DNA from: Bos javanicus
Taxonomy: Eukaryota > Chordata > Mammalia > Artiodactyla > Bovidae
Direction: 5' to 3'
DNA length: 64,000 nucleotides
Assembly (NCBI RefSeq): GCF_032452875.1
Contig: NC_083871.1
Span: 3,075,692 to 3,139,691 of the forward strand
Below the pieces are notes generated by a model. It saw nothing but the letters and a program-made list of their open reading frames with translations, made no database searches and was not told the DNA's origin. The position numbers and the translations under genes are program-made. Positions 44,552 to 56,352 of this stretch are shown here, in pieces (the stretch's first letter is position 1; each line of letters begins with the position of its first letter).

Positions 44552-45526
44552 GAACTTGTTCTGGGGCCAATTGAATATGAATATTGCATTATTTTTATTT
44601 TGGGCATTTAAAGTTTTCAGTTAGCGACTATTGATTGTGTCTATATTATGTATCATTTCTGTTCTAGGAGCTAGAAATACTGAGGTATTTCTGTATTTCA
44701 GAGTCTCTGCTTTCAAATGGCTTATATTTGAGTAAGGAGACAAAGTATGAGCATAAAAATACAATGACATCCATTTAAAAATTAATATATTTTCTCAAAT
44801 GCCAGTGTTCTTAATCCTAGAGAACTAATCCTTATTCTGAAGAACTATATGGCTCCCTAATGAAATGCATATCTCTGATAGCTTCAAGGATTGTAATTAA
44901 AAAAAAAAAAAAACTGAAAGAATCAGCTTTCCCATAGATAAAATCAAATATTACAACTGATTTTTAATAAGTATACTCATAGTTAAACCAAAACCCTTGC
45001 CTCTGGGATGCACATTTGGTTGGGGGGTACTTAATAACAGTCAAAACGAAGGGGAATAACAGAAGAGGAGGGCAGCAGAAACATCAACAAACCATAGTTT
45101 TTCACCTAAACTTTGTAGGAGAACTATGAACTGCTACAACTACCACAATCTGGTTGATTTTTTTTCCCCTTAAAACATAAAAATGATCCAGATTATCTAG
45201 GACCTGCAAAGACAGAGTCAGAAACATAGCATTCTATGGGCAGAAACTAGTGAAGCTCTCAAGTGAGTCTCTGCACTGTTTCTTTTGTTTCCCAAAGAAA
45301 CGCTTTTCTACACATCCAGTCACATGAGGTACATAAAATAGTCTAACACTTAACTCTCTCATTTGGAATTCCAGGAAAGGAAAAAAAAAAAAAAAGACCA
45401 ATCAACAAACTAATCCATTGAATGTCAAACAGTTGCCACTAACACAACCTAGACAGATATTCATTTATTTCACAACACTCATGAAGTTGGAAGATTTTGT
45501 CACTCCTGCTCTCATATCTAAACATA
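44552..45526. other. Unassigned DNA
   Basis: 44640-44760 may be an old mammalian repeat; A-runs occur at 44900-44913 and 45380-45395. No gene recognised. Confidence 0.4.
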
Positions 45527-45842
45527 AAGTGTATAGAAAGGTCTTTTAGACTCTGTGGGAGAGGGTGAGGGTGGGATGATTTGGGAGAAGTGCATTGAAA
45601 CATGTATAATATCATATGTGAAATGAGTCGTCAGTCCAGGTTCGATGCATGATATAGGATGCTCTGGGCTGGTGCACTGGGATGACATAGAGGGATGGTA
45701 TGGGGAGGGAGGTGGGAGGGGGATTCAGGATGGGGAACATGTGTACACCTGTGGCAGATTAATGTTGATGTATGGCAAAACCAATACAATATTATAAAGT
45801 AATTAGTCTCCAATTAAAATAAATAAATTTATATTAAAAAAT
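45527..45842 (+). mobile_element. Ruminant L1 3' end (3'UTR only)
   Basis: From 'ggtcttttagactctgtggg' through 'gtcagtccaggttcgatgca' to an A-rich tail with 'aattagtctccaattaaaat', the variant tail of a somewhat older L1 group. Confidence 0.87.
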
Positions 45843-47114
45843 AGGTTAAAAAAAAGAGTTTTCTCAATCTGGTAAGACTGCTATGAAAGAGTGTTTCCTC
45901 AGAAATGAAACTATTAACCCACCTTCAAAGTTCATAGAGGAAAAATATAAATAAAACAAGCTTGAGTTCTTGCTCTTGATAGAGTAACTCTAAAAAATTT
46001 ACAAAGAAAAATACAAGCTTAAAATAATTAAACAGAAGAGAACTGTAGATTTTTTAAATGGTGATAAGATTTTAATTTGCTTCAAGTAGAAAATAACTAT
46101 ATTGCTGGTGTTTGAAGGCACATAATGAGCAATTATACGGCACATGATAGATTCAGCAGTGAAATATTATCTGTTAGCAGCTGGAACTCATAAAAGCATA
46201 GCACAGTGTGAACATGAAATTTGCTAGAATAAACCATCTGCTGAAAAATACTATTTGGCAAAATTAAAAATAAAGTTAAAATGTTATTTGTCTTATTTAA
46301 TAGATTTGTGAAAAAATGATGAGATATTGAGAATAGGTACTACCTCAGTTAATTATGCATTCATTAAATTAATGCATAGTAAGGTGAAATATCTGAATAT
46401 CTGCTGTCATGACCTTTAATTTTCATTTTTATAGATGAGACATAGGTGCAATTTTAATTTGTATGATTTCAAGTGTAGCTGAGCATCGTCCCATGATTAT
46501 TGGACCATGTTGAACTGTTTGTGTCTCTGTTTGGAAACTGGCAGTAGATGGCCTGTACTTAAGACCAGATTTTCCCACTTTACAATGACTAAAATAAGAA
46601 TATTAACCAGTGATATTACAAATAAACATTTTGCTATACTCATCCATGTTTATTATATGCTTGCTAATTAATTATGCCACTATAATTAATGTATTTTTAA
46701 ATTTAATTATATCTCTCAATCTATTTTGGTGTCTGCATTTGAAATCATGCTGATAGAGTTCTGTAACTGCAAAAACTTATATACACCCTTATGTTTTTAT
46801 TTAAAGGTAGTTTTCTGAATTCATTTTGTTATGAAACCCTGTTTTAATTCGGGTTGGCATTATTGTCTGAATAAAGGGTCTAAATTTTTGTTCTTTTATA
46901 AGTTATCATATTAGCCCACCACCATATAGTGCTTTTCATAGGATATGCATTATAAGAACTTAGGATTGATTAATTTATAATATGAAAAGAGTAAAAGTAG
47001 ATATTTAATCATAACATTTAATAAACTACTTAATAATCTAGAACTTAAAAAAGTCTGTGGGTTAAAAAATCCTTATAGTAAAAAAATAAAATATTCAGTA
47101 CATAGGAATAATAT
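45843..47114. other. Unassigned AT-rich DNA
   Basis: About 1.3 kb with no recognisable repeat or gene. Confidence 0.45.
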
Positions 47115-47348
47115 CAGTTCAGTTCAGCTGCTCAGTCATGTCTGACTCTTTGTGACCCATAGACTGCAGCATGCCAGGTTTCCCTGTCCATCATCAATCC
47201 TGGATCTTGCTCAAACTCATGTCCATCAAGTTGGTGATGCCATCCAACCATCACATCTTATGTCATCCCCTTCTGCCTTCAATCTTTCCCAGCATCAGGG
47301 TTTTTTCCAATGAGTCAGTTCTTCACATCAACTGGCCAAAGTATTGGA
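47115..47348 (-). mobile_element. BovB 3' end, antisense
   Basis: Reverse BovB of ~230 bp from 'cagttcagttcagctgctca' to 'ggccaaagtattgga'. Older than the copy at 55 kb; no convincing flanking duplication. Confidence 0.88.
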
Positions 47349-47417
47349 TGTAAGTATCATAAAAGTTAATAGGTAAAATTAAAAAAAATACTAAGTGAAA
47401 TAATAAGCAGTCACTTT

Positions 47418-47690
47418 GCTGCTATTGCTAAGTCGCTTCAGTTGTTTCCGACTCTGTACGACCCCATAGACGGCAGCCCACCAGGCTCCCCCATCCCTGG
47501 GATTCTCCAGGCAAGAACACTGGAGCAGGTTGCCATTTCCTTCTCCAGTGCATGAAAGTGAAACGTGAAAGTGAAGTAGCCCAGTTATGTCCGACTCTGT
47601 GAGACCCCATGGACCATAGCCCACCAGGCTCCTCCATCCATGGGATTTTCCAGGCAAGAGCACCAGAGTGGGGTGCCATTTCCTTCTCTG
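47418..47690 (-). mobile_element. BovA2 SINE, antisense, with perfect 12-bp target-site duplication
   Basis: Both monomers are present in reverse with a degenerate tail (gctgctattgct) at 47418. agcagtcacttt is exact at 47406-47417 and 47691-47702. Confidence 0.94.
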
Positions 47691-47702
47691 AGCAGTCACT
47701 TT

Positions 47703-48129
47703 ACTAGACTAATATTTTGAATTCCAAATAAAAACTATATAGCAACCAAAATATAATTATCAATAATGGAAGATGGTTATATGTCAAGATTATTTTTTTA
47801 AGAAATGCAAGAGAGAAGTCTCAAAAGCAATAAATGTCAGAATAAAAAAGTATCAGAATTTTGTAGTTAGCCATGTTTTCTAATTAGATAAATGCATATT
47901 TAAATCTCCTGAAATTTGAAAATGCACATCTTTAAACACAAGTAAAATCTACAGAATTATCCATGCATTAGTTCATCAGAAAATATTAATTGATTCTTGT
48001 AAAAATCTAATGAAGCAGAAAATAAACTCTGTCCTTGATGCAATAAATTAGGAATGTAAACCCAAAATAAAAGCTTAGATATAAGAAAAATTTTATATAA
48101 CATAAAAGCAACAGTTGCTAAATATCAAG
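47703..48129. other. Unassigned AT-rich DNA
   Basis: No gene or repeat recognised. Confidence 0.45.
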
Positions 48130-48330
48130 AACTGTGGTTTTCCTCTGGTGGACATTTTATCCCAGGGACATTAGGCAACATCTAGAGATATTTGGAATTG
48201 TCAAGACTGGGGTAGAGGGTATGAAATTCAGAAGGTGGTGGTGGTCAAGCTAAATATCAGCAGCAGCCCCAACAAAGAATGATTTGTTCCTAAACTTTAA
48301 TGCTTCTAAGACTGAAAATGTGTAGTCCAG
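48130..48330 (+). mobile_element. MER20-like DNA transposon fossil (hAT-Charlie type)
   Basis: The order 'gtggttttcctctggtgga', 'gggacattaggcaacatcta', 'gagatatttggaattgtcaa' and 'cccaacaaagaatgatttg' follows the short non-autonomous MER20 element, about 200 bp as expected. It is heavily diverged and noncoding. Family name from memory of the consensus. Confidence 0.55.
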
Positions 48331-49418
48331 GGAGGGGAAAAAAAGAAAAAAAAAAAAAACTTTAGTTATTTGAAATAGGGACAAAAAAAAAAAAAAAACA
48401 ACAACAAAAAAAACACATCAATACCCAGAGGAGAAAAAAGTGTAGGCACTATAATTTTCATGTAAAGTTATACAAATCCATGTCATTATATGAAACAGAA
48501 TAGATATAAAGTACATATTATCTAGGATTGTTTAAATGGAGTTTAAAAAATACCCAAGTTGAAAGAAATTCATAGAAGCAACAAAGCATAAATATATACA
48601 CTTGAAAAATATAGATTCAAATGATTTTATGAAAAATTTCTTTGAAACTTTCAAGAATCAAGTAAATTTTTTTCTTGCAATGTGACAAAATGGAGAAATA
48701 ATGAAATTTTTACTAATTCTTCTACCAATATAATATAGCAGTAATTATGAAATGCAATATATACTGAAGAAAAAGTAAATATGTAGTATATAAATAACTT
48801 ATAAACATTGATACAAATGCCAAATAAAAGTAACCTCCAAAAATATTTGAAACATTAATGGAAAAGAATAGAATAATTAACCAAATTTCTACCTTAGGTA
48901 AAAAGTATGATTACAAATCAGGTAATCAAATTGTATAAATAATCATATTATTAGTTCAAATTAAAAGTAAATATGGATCTCTAATGCATGAAAATATACT
49001 TATTCAAAAGTTAGGCAGAATCAGCACAACCTTGTAAATAATCATCATCCAGTTAAAAATACATTTAAAAATGTATTCGTGCATTTTAAGAATCTAAAAA
49101 TTATAAGGCACATGATATTTTACATACAAGTGTGTACATAAGAGAGAAACAAACATCTAGCTAGAGACAGACAAGTACATATAAGACATTAATTTACAGA
49201 AGGAAACCATAAAATAAATTTATTATCATGCCAGCAGAAATTAATATCAACTAAAATATTCAATGGTAAACTAAAGGTATATGTATTAGTATTAAAGTTG
49301 GCATAAGTATGGAAATTTATATTGTCATATTTTCATAAAATGAAAATTCAAGCTCAACCTAAAAATTTATAGAAAACAAGAGAAATAATTTAAGGAAGTT
49401 GTTTAAAAGCAAATGTAT
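48331..49418. other. Unassigned AT-rich DNA
   Basis: Two A-runs (near 48346-48359 and 48386-48399) sit at the left. The remainder is strongly AT-rich with no recognised gene or repeat. Confidence 0.45.
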
Positions 49419-49432
49419 GGGAGGGCAGTCCT

Positions 49433-49440
49433 AAGATGGC
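49433..49440 (+). promoter_or_regulatory. YY1-type motif at the L1 5' end
   Basis: AAGATGGC lies 15 bp from the first base of the element. Human L1 has a YY1 site (containing AAGATGGC) at a similar place, where it sets the transcription start. Equivalence in ruminant L1 is inference. Confidence 0.5.
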
Positions 49441-49740
49441 AAGGGAACAGGATGGGGAGACCACTTTCTCCCCCACAAATTCTTCAAAGGATCCTTTGAA
49501 TGCTGAGCAAATTCTACAAAACAACTTCTGAATTCTGGCTGAGCACACTAGACACCCAGAAAGGCAGCCCATTCTCTATTAAAAAAAAAGAGAGCGAGAC
49601 AAAAAAAGTCAGGGACAGAGACGTGTCCCAGGGATGGAGTCGTGAAGGAGGAGAAGTTTCCAAACACCAGAAAACCCTCTCACCGGTGGGTCTGTGGGGG
49701 AGTTTTGGAATCTCAGAGGGCAACATAACCAGGAGGAAAA

Positions 49741-49782
49741 AGTATGTATGTATATGTATGTGTATATATATACACATATATC
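49741..49782. repeat. TATG/TA microsatellite at an L1-BovB junction
   Basis: Alternating tatg and ta units mark the point where the L1 5'UTR stops and BovB begins, so the exact junction is hidden. Confidence 0.85.
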
Positions 49783-50886
49783 TCAATACCTCAAATATGC
49801 AAATGAAACCACCCTTAAGCCAGAAAGTGAAGACCTAAAGAACCTCTTGATCAAAGTGAAAGAGGAGAGTGAAAAAGTTGCCTTAAAGCTCAACATTCAG
49901 AAAATAAAGATCATGGCATCCGGTCCCATCACTTCATGGCAAATAGATGGGGAAACAGTGGCAGACTTTATTTTGGGGGGCTCCAAAATCACCACAGATG
50001 GTGACTGCACCCATGAAATAAAAAGATGCTTACTCCTTGGAAGAAAAGTTATGACCAACCCAAATAGCATATTAAAAGGCAGAGACATTATTGTGCCAAC
50101 AAGGGTCTGTCTAGTCAAGGCTATGGTTTTTCCAGTGGTCATGTATGGATGTGAGAGTTGGACTATGAAGAAAGCTCAGCACCGAAGAAGTGATGCTTTT
50201 GAACTAAGGTGCTGGAGAAGACTTTTGAGAGTTCCTTGGACTTAAAGGAGATTCAAACAGTCCATCATAAAGGAAATCAATCCTGAATGTACCTTGGAAA
50301 TACTGATGTTGAACCTGAAACTCCAATAGTTTGGCCACCTGATGCAAAGAGCTGATTTGCAAAGACCCTGATGCTGGGCTTACCTCATAGCTCAGTTGGT
50401 AAAAAATCCACCTGCAATGAAGGAGACCCCGGTTTGATTCCTGGGTTTGGAAGACCCACCAGAGAAGGGATAGGCTACCCACTCCAGTATTTTGGGGCTT
50501 CCCTTGTGGCTTAGCTGGTAAAGAATCCATGTGCAGTGTGGGAGACCTGGGTTTGATCCTTGGGTTGGGAAGATCCCCTGGAGAAGGGAAAGGCTACCCA
50601 CTCCAGTATTCTGGCCTGGAGAATTCCATGGATACAGCCCATGGAGTCGCAAAGAGTCGGACAAGACTGAGCGACTTTCACTTACACTTTGATGCTGGGA
50701 AAGTTTGAAAGTGAGAGAAGAAGGGGAAGACAAAGGATGAGATGGTTGGGATGGCATCACCAACTCAATAGATATGAGTTTGAGTAAACTCCAGTATTTG
50801 GTGATGGACAGGGAGGCCTGGTGTGCTGAAATTCATGGGGTTGCAAAGAGTCTGACGTGACTGAGCAACTGAACTGACTGAACTGA
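49781..50886 (+). mobile_element. BovB inside the L1 5'UTR, itself split by a Bov-tA dimer
   Basis: BovB starts at the motif-C region; the expected YADD reads YANE ('aatatgcaaatgaaacc'), so catalytic residues are lost. It runs to 50378, is interrupted by SINE sequence (50379-50689), and resumes to the 3' terminus with gaactgactgaactg at 50886. A clean frame of ~180 codons covers 49694-50245, though its first part comes from L1 and the microsatellite. Confidence 0.9.
50379..50689 (+). mobile_element. Dimeric Bov-tA SINE nested in BovB, with target-site duplication
   Basis: Two tRNA-like heads are present: a partial unit (50379-50493) joined after 'ccactccagtattttg' to a full unit (50494-50689). 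tgatgctggg is exact at 50369-50378 and 50690-50699 within the BovB sequence. Confidence 0.92.
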
Positions 50887-53125
50887 AAGCACAGCCTGGC
50901 CTGCTCACAGAACAAAGGACTGAGCGAACACCAGAGGAGAGCTAGCTGGCTGGGAACCAGCCCCTCCTTTGCTGAAGGCAGAGAGGCAGGTGGGCAACAG
51001 CCAGAAATGGAAGGCAAGGGGCAATCTCAGCCCCAAAGAGGCATCCTCCATCAAATTGTGAGCAGGTTCTCAGTTGCTAACCAAGTCGGCCTGGGAATTT
51101 GGACAGTTGACATCTGCCAGGAGGGTTGCAGCCTGAGATCAGCTCCCTAGAGGAGACACATGGCACACCTGAGATTGTGCTCTCACTGCACATCCAGGAA
51201 ATCAAATGGCTGGGACCAGGAGGTGATAAGATGCACCTCCCACCTGGGACAGTGCACTCGCCAAGCACCTGCTTGGACCTGGGAAGAGCACAAAACACAG
51301 GCCCAACCAGGTCTGTGCTTTTGTGGAGACCTGAGAACCTGAACCTGAGTGGCTGAGACCTGGGAAGTGCATTCAACCCAGGGCCTGCACTGGACAGTTC
51401 CCCTGCAGAGCAACCTGGAGCCTGAGCACTGTACACTGGGAAAGTGTGACCATGAGTGGGGCACCCAATGTGGCCCAGACACTGTGAGCACTCCCCATGC
51501 ATGCCAGTGATATTTGTTTGCAGTGTTCCTCCCATCCCACAGCACAACTGAACAAGTGAGCCTAAATAAGTGATCACCTTTGGCTCCTTGAGTCGGAGAA
51601 AATTAGACACTGAAGAGACTTGCAAACAAAGGAAAGAAAATAAATAAAGAAGAGGGAACCACTTTGGAAATGACAGGTGCAACAGATTAAAACACTGTAG
51701 TTAGCATTGACTATATTGGAAGGGGCCTATAGACCTTGAGAAATATAAGCTGGAACAAGGAACTATCTGAAACTGAATTGACACCCACACTACCCTCAAC
51801 AGCTCTAGAGAAATTCCTAGATGTATTTTACTATTATCATTTTTAAATTTTTAAAAAACTTTTAAGTTCTTTATTACTCCTTTAATTTTCATTTTTATAA
51901 CCTACTATTAACTTGCAAAAATACCCTATTTTAAAAGAAAATTTCATATATATATATATATGCTATTATAATATTCATATTTTTTTTAATATTGTATTTT
52001 TTAGAGTCTAAGCTCTACTTTAGATTTTTAATCTTTGATTTTGGGTATTTGTTATCAATTTTGTACCTTTAAGAATCCAATCTTCAGTACTCATTTTTAC
52101 CTACAACTGAGATTACTGGCTTGATTGCTGTCTCCTCTTTTGACTCTTTTATCTCCCCCAGATCACCTCTATCTCCTCCCTCCCCCTTCTCTTCTCTGCC
52201 TAACTTTATGAATCCCTTTGGGTGTTCTGGGCCGTGGAGAACACTTAGGGAACTGTTTACTGGCTAGATTGGCCTCCCTCCTTTTGACTTCTCCTCTTCT
52301 CCTCCTGGTCACCTCTAGCTCCCTCCTCCTTCTTCTCTTCTCTATGTAACCCTGTGAACTTCTCTGAGCGTTCCAGGCTGTAGAGAACACTTAGGGAAGT
52401 GATTACTGGCTAGATTGCTCTCGGCCCTTTTGATTCCCATTCTTCTCCTTCTGGTCACCTCTATCTCCCTTCTCCCTCCTCTCTTCTCCATGTAACTATG
52501 AACCTCTCTAGGCAAAAAGAGGTGGATAATCCCTCAAGTGGATAATCTTTTCACCATTAACTTAGATGTTTTATCATCTGTGCTGTATGGATGGAGAAAT
52601 CTTGAGGCTACTGTAAGAATAAGACTGCAAGCCAGAGGCAGGAGGCTTAAATCCAAAACTTGGGAATACCATAAAACTCCTGACTCCAGGGAATATTAAT
52701 CAACAAGAGCTCATCCAAAAACCTCCATACCTACACTGAAACCAAGCTCCACCCAAGAGCCAACAAGGTTCAAAGCAAGACATACCAAGCTAATTCTCCA
52801 CCAATGCAGGGACATAGCCCTTAGCATTAAATACAGGCAGCCAAAAATCACGCCAAACCCATAGACACCTCAATACTCACTACTGAACACTTCATTGCGC
52901 TCCAGAGAGAAGAGATGCAGCTCCACTCGCAAGAACTCTGAGGCAAGCTCCCTTAACCACGAAAGCTTGACAGGCCACTCATGTAACCTCACCTACAGGG
53001 AGGAAACTCCACAATAAAGAGGAACCACAAACCTCCAGCATACAGAAAGGCCACCCCCAAAACACAGCAATCTCAACAAAAAGAAAAGGCAGAGAAAAAA
53101 TTCAGCAGGTAAAGGAACATGATAA
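50887..53125 (+). promoter_or_regulatory. L1 5'UTR, main part
   Basis: GC-richer noncoding sequence continuing the L1 after the BovB ('cagcctggcctgctcacag'). In L1s the 5'UTR carries the internal promoter. The first third (50887-51600) is the most GC-rich; 51800-52100 is AT-rich; 52113-52512 holds tandem repeats; the last part leads to ORF1. No overlap with host genes is visible. Confidence 0.75.
52113..52512 (+). repeat. ~145-bp tandem repeat in the L1 5'UTR, 2.7 copies
   Basis: Units start at 52113, 52257 and 52403 with 'ttactggct(t/a)gattg' and each contains a pyrimidine-rich block ('ctcctcttttgac', 'ggtcacctctagctccctcc') and, in the first two, 'gagaacacttagggaa'. Units are 144 and 146 bp, the third being partial (~110 bp). 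Confidence 0.88.
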
Positions 53126-54008
53126 ATGCCCACCAAAACAAACAAAAGAGGAGGAGATAGAGAGTGTACCTGAACAAGAGTTCAGAATAATGATAATAAA
53201 AATGATCCAAAATCTTGAAAACAAAATGGAGTTACAGATAAATAGACTGGAGACAAGGATTCAGAAGATGCAAGAAATGTTTAACAAGGACCTAGAAAAA
53301 ATTAAAAAAGAGTGACTCAACAATGAATAATGCAATAACTGAGATCAGAAGCACTCTGGAGGGAATGAACAGTAGAATAACTGAGCCAGAAGATAGGATA
53401 AGTGAGGTGGCAAATAGAATGGTGGGAATAAGTAAAGCAGAGAGGAAAAAGAAAAAAAGAATTAAAAGAAATGAGGACAACCTCAGAGTTCTCTGGGACA
53501 ATGTTAAATGCCCCAATATTTGAATCATAGGAGTCCCAGAAGAAGACGATAAAAAGAAATGTCATGAGAAAATATTTGAGGAGATCATAGTTGAAAACTT
53601 CCCAAAAATGGGGAAGGAAAGAGCCACCCATGTCCAAGAAACCCAGAGGGTCCCAAACAGGATAAACCCAAGGTGAAACACCCTAAGACACATATTATGT
53701 AAATTAATGAAGATCAAACACAAAGACCAAATGCTAAAAGCAGCAAGGGAAAAACAACAAAAGCACATAAGGGGATTCCCATAAGGATAACAGTTGATCT
53801 TTTAACAGAAACTCTTCAGCCCAGAAGGGACTGGCAGGACTTACTTAAAGTGATGAAAGAGAAAAACGTGCAATCCAGATTACTATACCCAGCAAGGATC
53901 TCATTCAAATATGAAGGAGAAATCAAAAGCTTTACAGACAAGCAAAAGCTCAGAGAATTCAGCGCCACCAAACCAGCTCTCCAACAAATGCTAAAGGATT
54001 TTCTCTAG
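53126..54008 (+). pseudogene. L1 ORF1 remnant
   Basis: L1 ORF1p is a trimeric RNA-binding protein with a coiled coil, an RRM and a C-terminal domain. Here an initiator-like ATG at 53126 ('atgcccaccaaaac') is out of frame with the body. The heptad-like part '(M)ELQINRLETRIQKMQEMF' follows, then a stop at 53313 with a frameshift, and a second stop at 53521 (cga to tga). The C-terminal domain is recognisable from 'aggatctcattcaaatatga' to the natural TAG at 54006-54008. Length fits a complete ORF1, but it is broken in several places. Confidence 0.8.
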
Positions 54009-55251
54009 ACAGGAAACAGAAAAGGTGTACAAACTCGAACCCCAAACAACAAAGTAAATGGCAATGGGCTCACACTTATCAATAATTACCTTAAATGTAA
54101 ATAGGTTGAATGCCCCAACCAAAAGACAAAACCTGGCTGATTGGATATCAAAACAAGACCAATACATATGCTGTCTACAAGAGACCCACATCAAAACAAG
54201 GGACACATACAGACTGAAACTGAAGGGCTGGAAAAAGATATTTCATGCAAATAGAGACCAAAAGAAAGTAGGAGTAGCAATACTCATATCAGATAAAATA
54301 GATTTTAAAACAAAGTCTGTGAAAAGAGACAAATAAGGACACTACATAATGACCAAAGGACCGATCCAAGAAAAAGATATAAAAATTAAAAATATATATG
54401 CATCCAACATAGGAGCACTGGAATATGTAAGGCAAATGCTAACAAGGATGAAAGGGGAAATTAACAATAACACAATAATAGTGGGAGACTTTAATACCTC
54501 ACTCACACCTATGGATAGATCAGCTAAACAGAAAATTAGCAAGGAAAGGCAAACTTTAAATGATACAATGTACCAGTGACACCTAATTGATATCTATAGC
54601 ACACTACACCACAGAACAATGAATTTAACTTTTTCTCAAGTGCACACAGAATCTCTCCAGGATAGATCACATCCTGGGCCATAAATCTAGCCTTGGTAAA
54701 TTCAAAAAATTTGAAATCATCTCAAGCCTATTTTCTTGATCACAATCCAGTAAGATTAGATGTCAACTACAGGAAAGGAAAAAAAAAAGAAAGAAAACAA
54801 TTAAATATACAAAATTATTAAATACACTAAACAACACGCTTATGAATAACCAACAAATCACGGAAGAAATCAAAAAAGAAATCAAAATGTGCATAGAAAT
54901 GAATGAAAACACAACAACCCAAAACCTATGGAATTCAGTTCATAGCAATACAAGCTTAACTCAAGAAACAGGAGAAAAATCAAATAAATAACCTAACCCT
55001 ACACCTAAAGCAACTACAAAAACAAGAAATGAAGAACCCCAGGATTAGTAGAAGGAAAGAAATCATAAAATTTAGGGCAGAAATAAGTGAAAAACAAACA
55101 AAGAAGACCATAGCAAAAATCAACAAAGGCAAAAGCTGGTTCATTTGGAAGATAAATAAAAGAGACAAATCATTAGCCAGACTCATCAAGGAAAAAAAGG
55201 AGAAGAATCAAATCAACAAAATTAGAAATAAAATGGAGCAATCACTACAGA

Positions 55252-56121
55252 TCAGATCAGTCACTCAGTTGTGTCCGACACTTTGTGACCCCATGAATCG
55301 CAGCACGCCAGGCCTCCCTGTCCATCACCAACTCCTGGAGTTCACTCAGACTCACGTCCATCGAGTCAGTGATGCCATCCAGCCATCTCATCCTCTGTCG
55401 TCCCCTTCTCCTCTTGCCCCCAATCCCTCCCAGCATCAGAGTCTTTTCCAATGAGTCAACTCTTCACATGAGGTGGCCAAAGTACTGGAGCTTCAGCTTT
55501 AGCATCATTCCTTCCAAAGAAATCCCAGGGCTGACCTCCTTCAGAATGGACTGGTTGGATCTCCTTGCAGTCCAAGGGACTCTCAAGAGTCTTCCCCAAC
55601 ACCACAGTTCAAAAGCATCAATTCTTCAGCACTCAGCCTTCTTCACAGTCCAACTCTCACATCCATACATGACCACAGGAAAAACCATAGCCTTGACTAG
55701 ACGAACCATTGTTGGCAAAGTAGTGTCTCTGCTTTTGAATATGCTATCTAGGTTAGTCATAACTTTCCTTCCAAAGAGTAAGCATCTTTTAATTTCATGG
55801 CTGAAATCACCATCTGCAGTGATTTTGGAGCCCCCCAAAATAAAGTCTGACACTGTTTCCACTGTTTCCCCATCTATTTCCCATGAAGTGATGGAACCGG
55901 ATGCCATGATCTTTGTTTTCTGAATGTTGAGCTTGAAGCCAACTTTTTCACTCTCCACTTTCACTTTCATCAAGAGGCTTTTTAGTTCCTCTTCACTTTC
56001 TGCCCTAAGGGTAGTGTCATCTGCATATCTGAGGTTATTGAGATTTCTCCCGTCAATCTTGATTCCAGCTTGTGTTTCTTCCAGTCCAGTGTTTCTCATG
56101 ATGTACTCTGCATATAAGTTA
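55252..56121 (-). mobile_element. Young BovB inserted antisense in L1 ORF2, with perfect 12-bp target-site duplication
   Basis: On the minus strand it runs from '(AG)TTAAAT'-side 'LYAEYIM' codons to the 3' terminus (tcagatcagtcactcag in reverse). aatcactacaga is exact at 55240-55251 and 56122-56133. A frame of 157 codons (56099-55626, minus) is clean and includes the catalytic YADD (56027-56016); one stop (TGA after 'KKAEC') separates it from the C-terminal part. It is one of the least decayed BovB pieces here but lacks the N-terminal two thirds. Confidence 0.95.
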
Positions 56122-56257
56122 AATCACTACAGACAACACAGAAATACAAAGGATCATAAGCGACTTCTATCAGTAAATATATGCCAATAAAATGGACAAC
56201 TTGGAAGAAATGGAAAAATTCTTAGAAAACTATAACTTTCCAAAATGGAACCAGGAA

Positions 56258-56352
56258 AAGGACACCCCAAACTCAGCAATATAAACAAGATGAAGAGACA
56301 GAGGAATACCTGGCAGGTAAAGGAACAGGATAAATGTCCACCAAACAAAACA
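56258..56352 (+). repeat. 95-bp L1 5'UTR/ORF1-start sequence inside ORF2
   Basis: Between ORF2 text '..aaccaggaa' and 'gaaatagaaaatcttaac..' lies sequence with 'caggtaaaggaaca(g)gata' and 'aatgtccaccaaac', which closely matches the element's own 5'UTR-ORF1 junction at about 53046-53143 ('caggtaaaggaacatgata', 'aatgcccaccaaaac'). Its length is not a multiple of three, so it shifts the ORF2 frame. Confidence 0.75.

Noticed and set aside
51503..51682. Upstream extension of the antisense frame in the L1 5'UTR to 201 codons
   Set aside because: The extension begins at TTG and has no ATG, so only the 141-codon part from 51502 is worth discussing.
52113..52512. Regular repeats as a CRISPR-like array
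   Set aside because: The window is mammalian; units are long, contiguous and without unique spacers, and lie in an L1 5'UTR.
54349..54579. 76-codon frame with 'VGDFNTSLTPMDR' as an independent nuclease gene
   Set aside because: It is a broken piece of the L1 ORF2 endonuclease domain.
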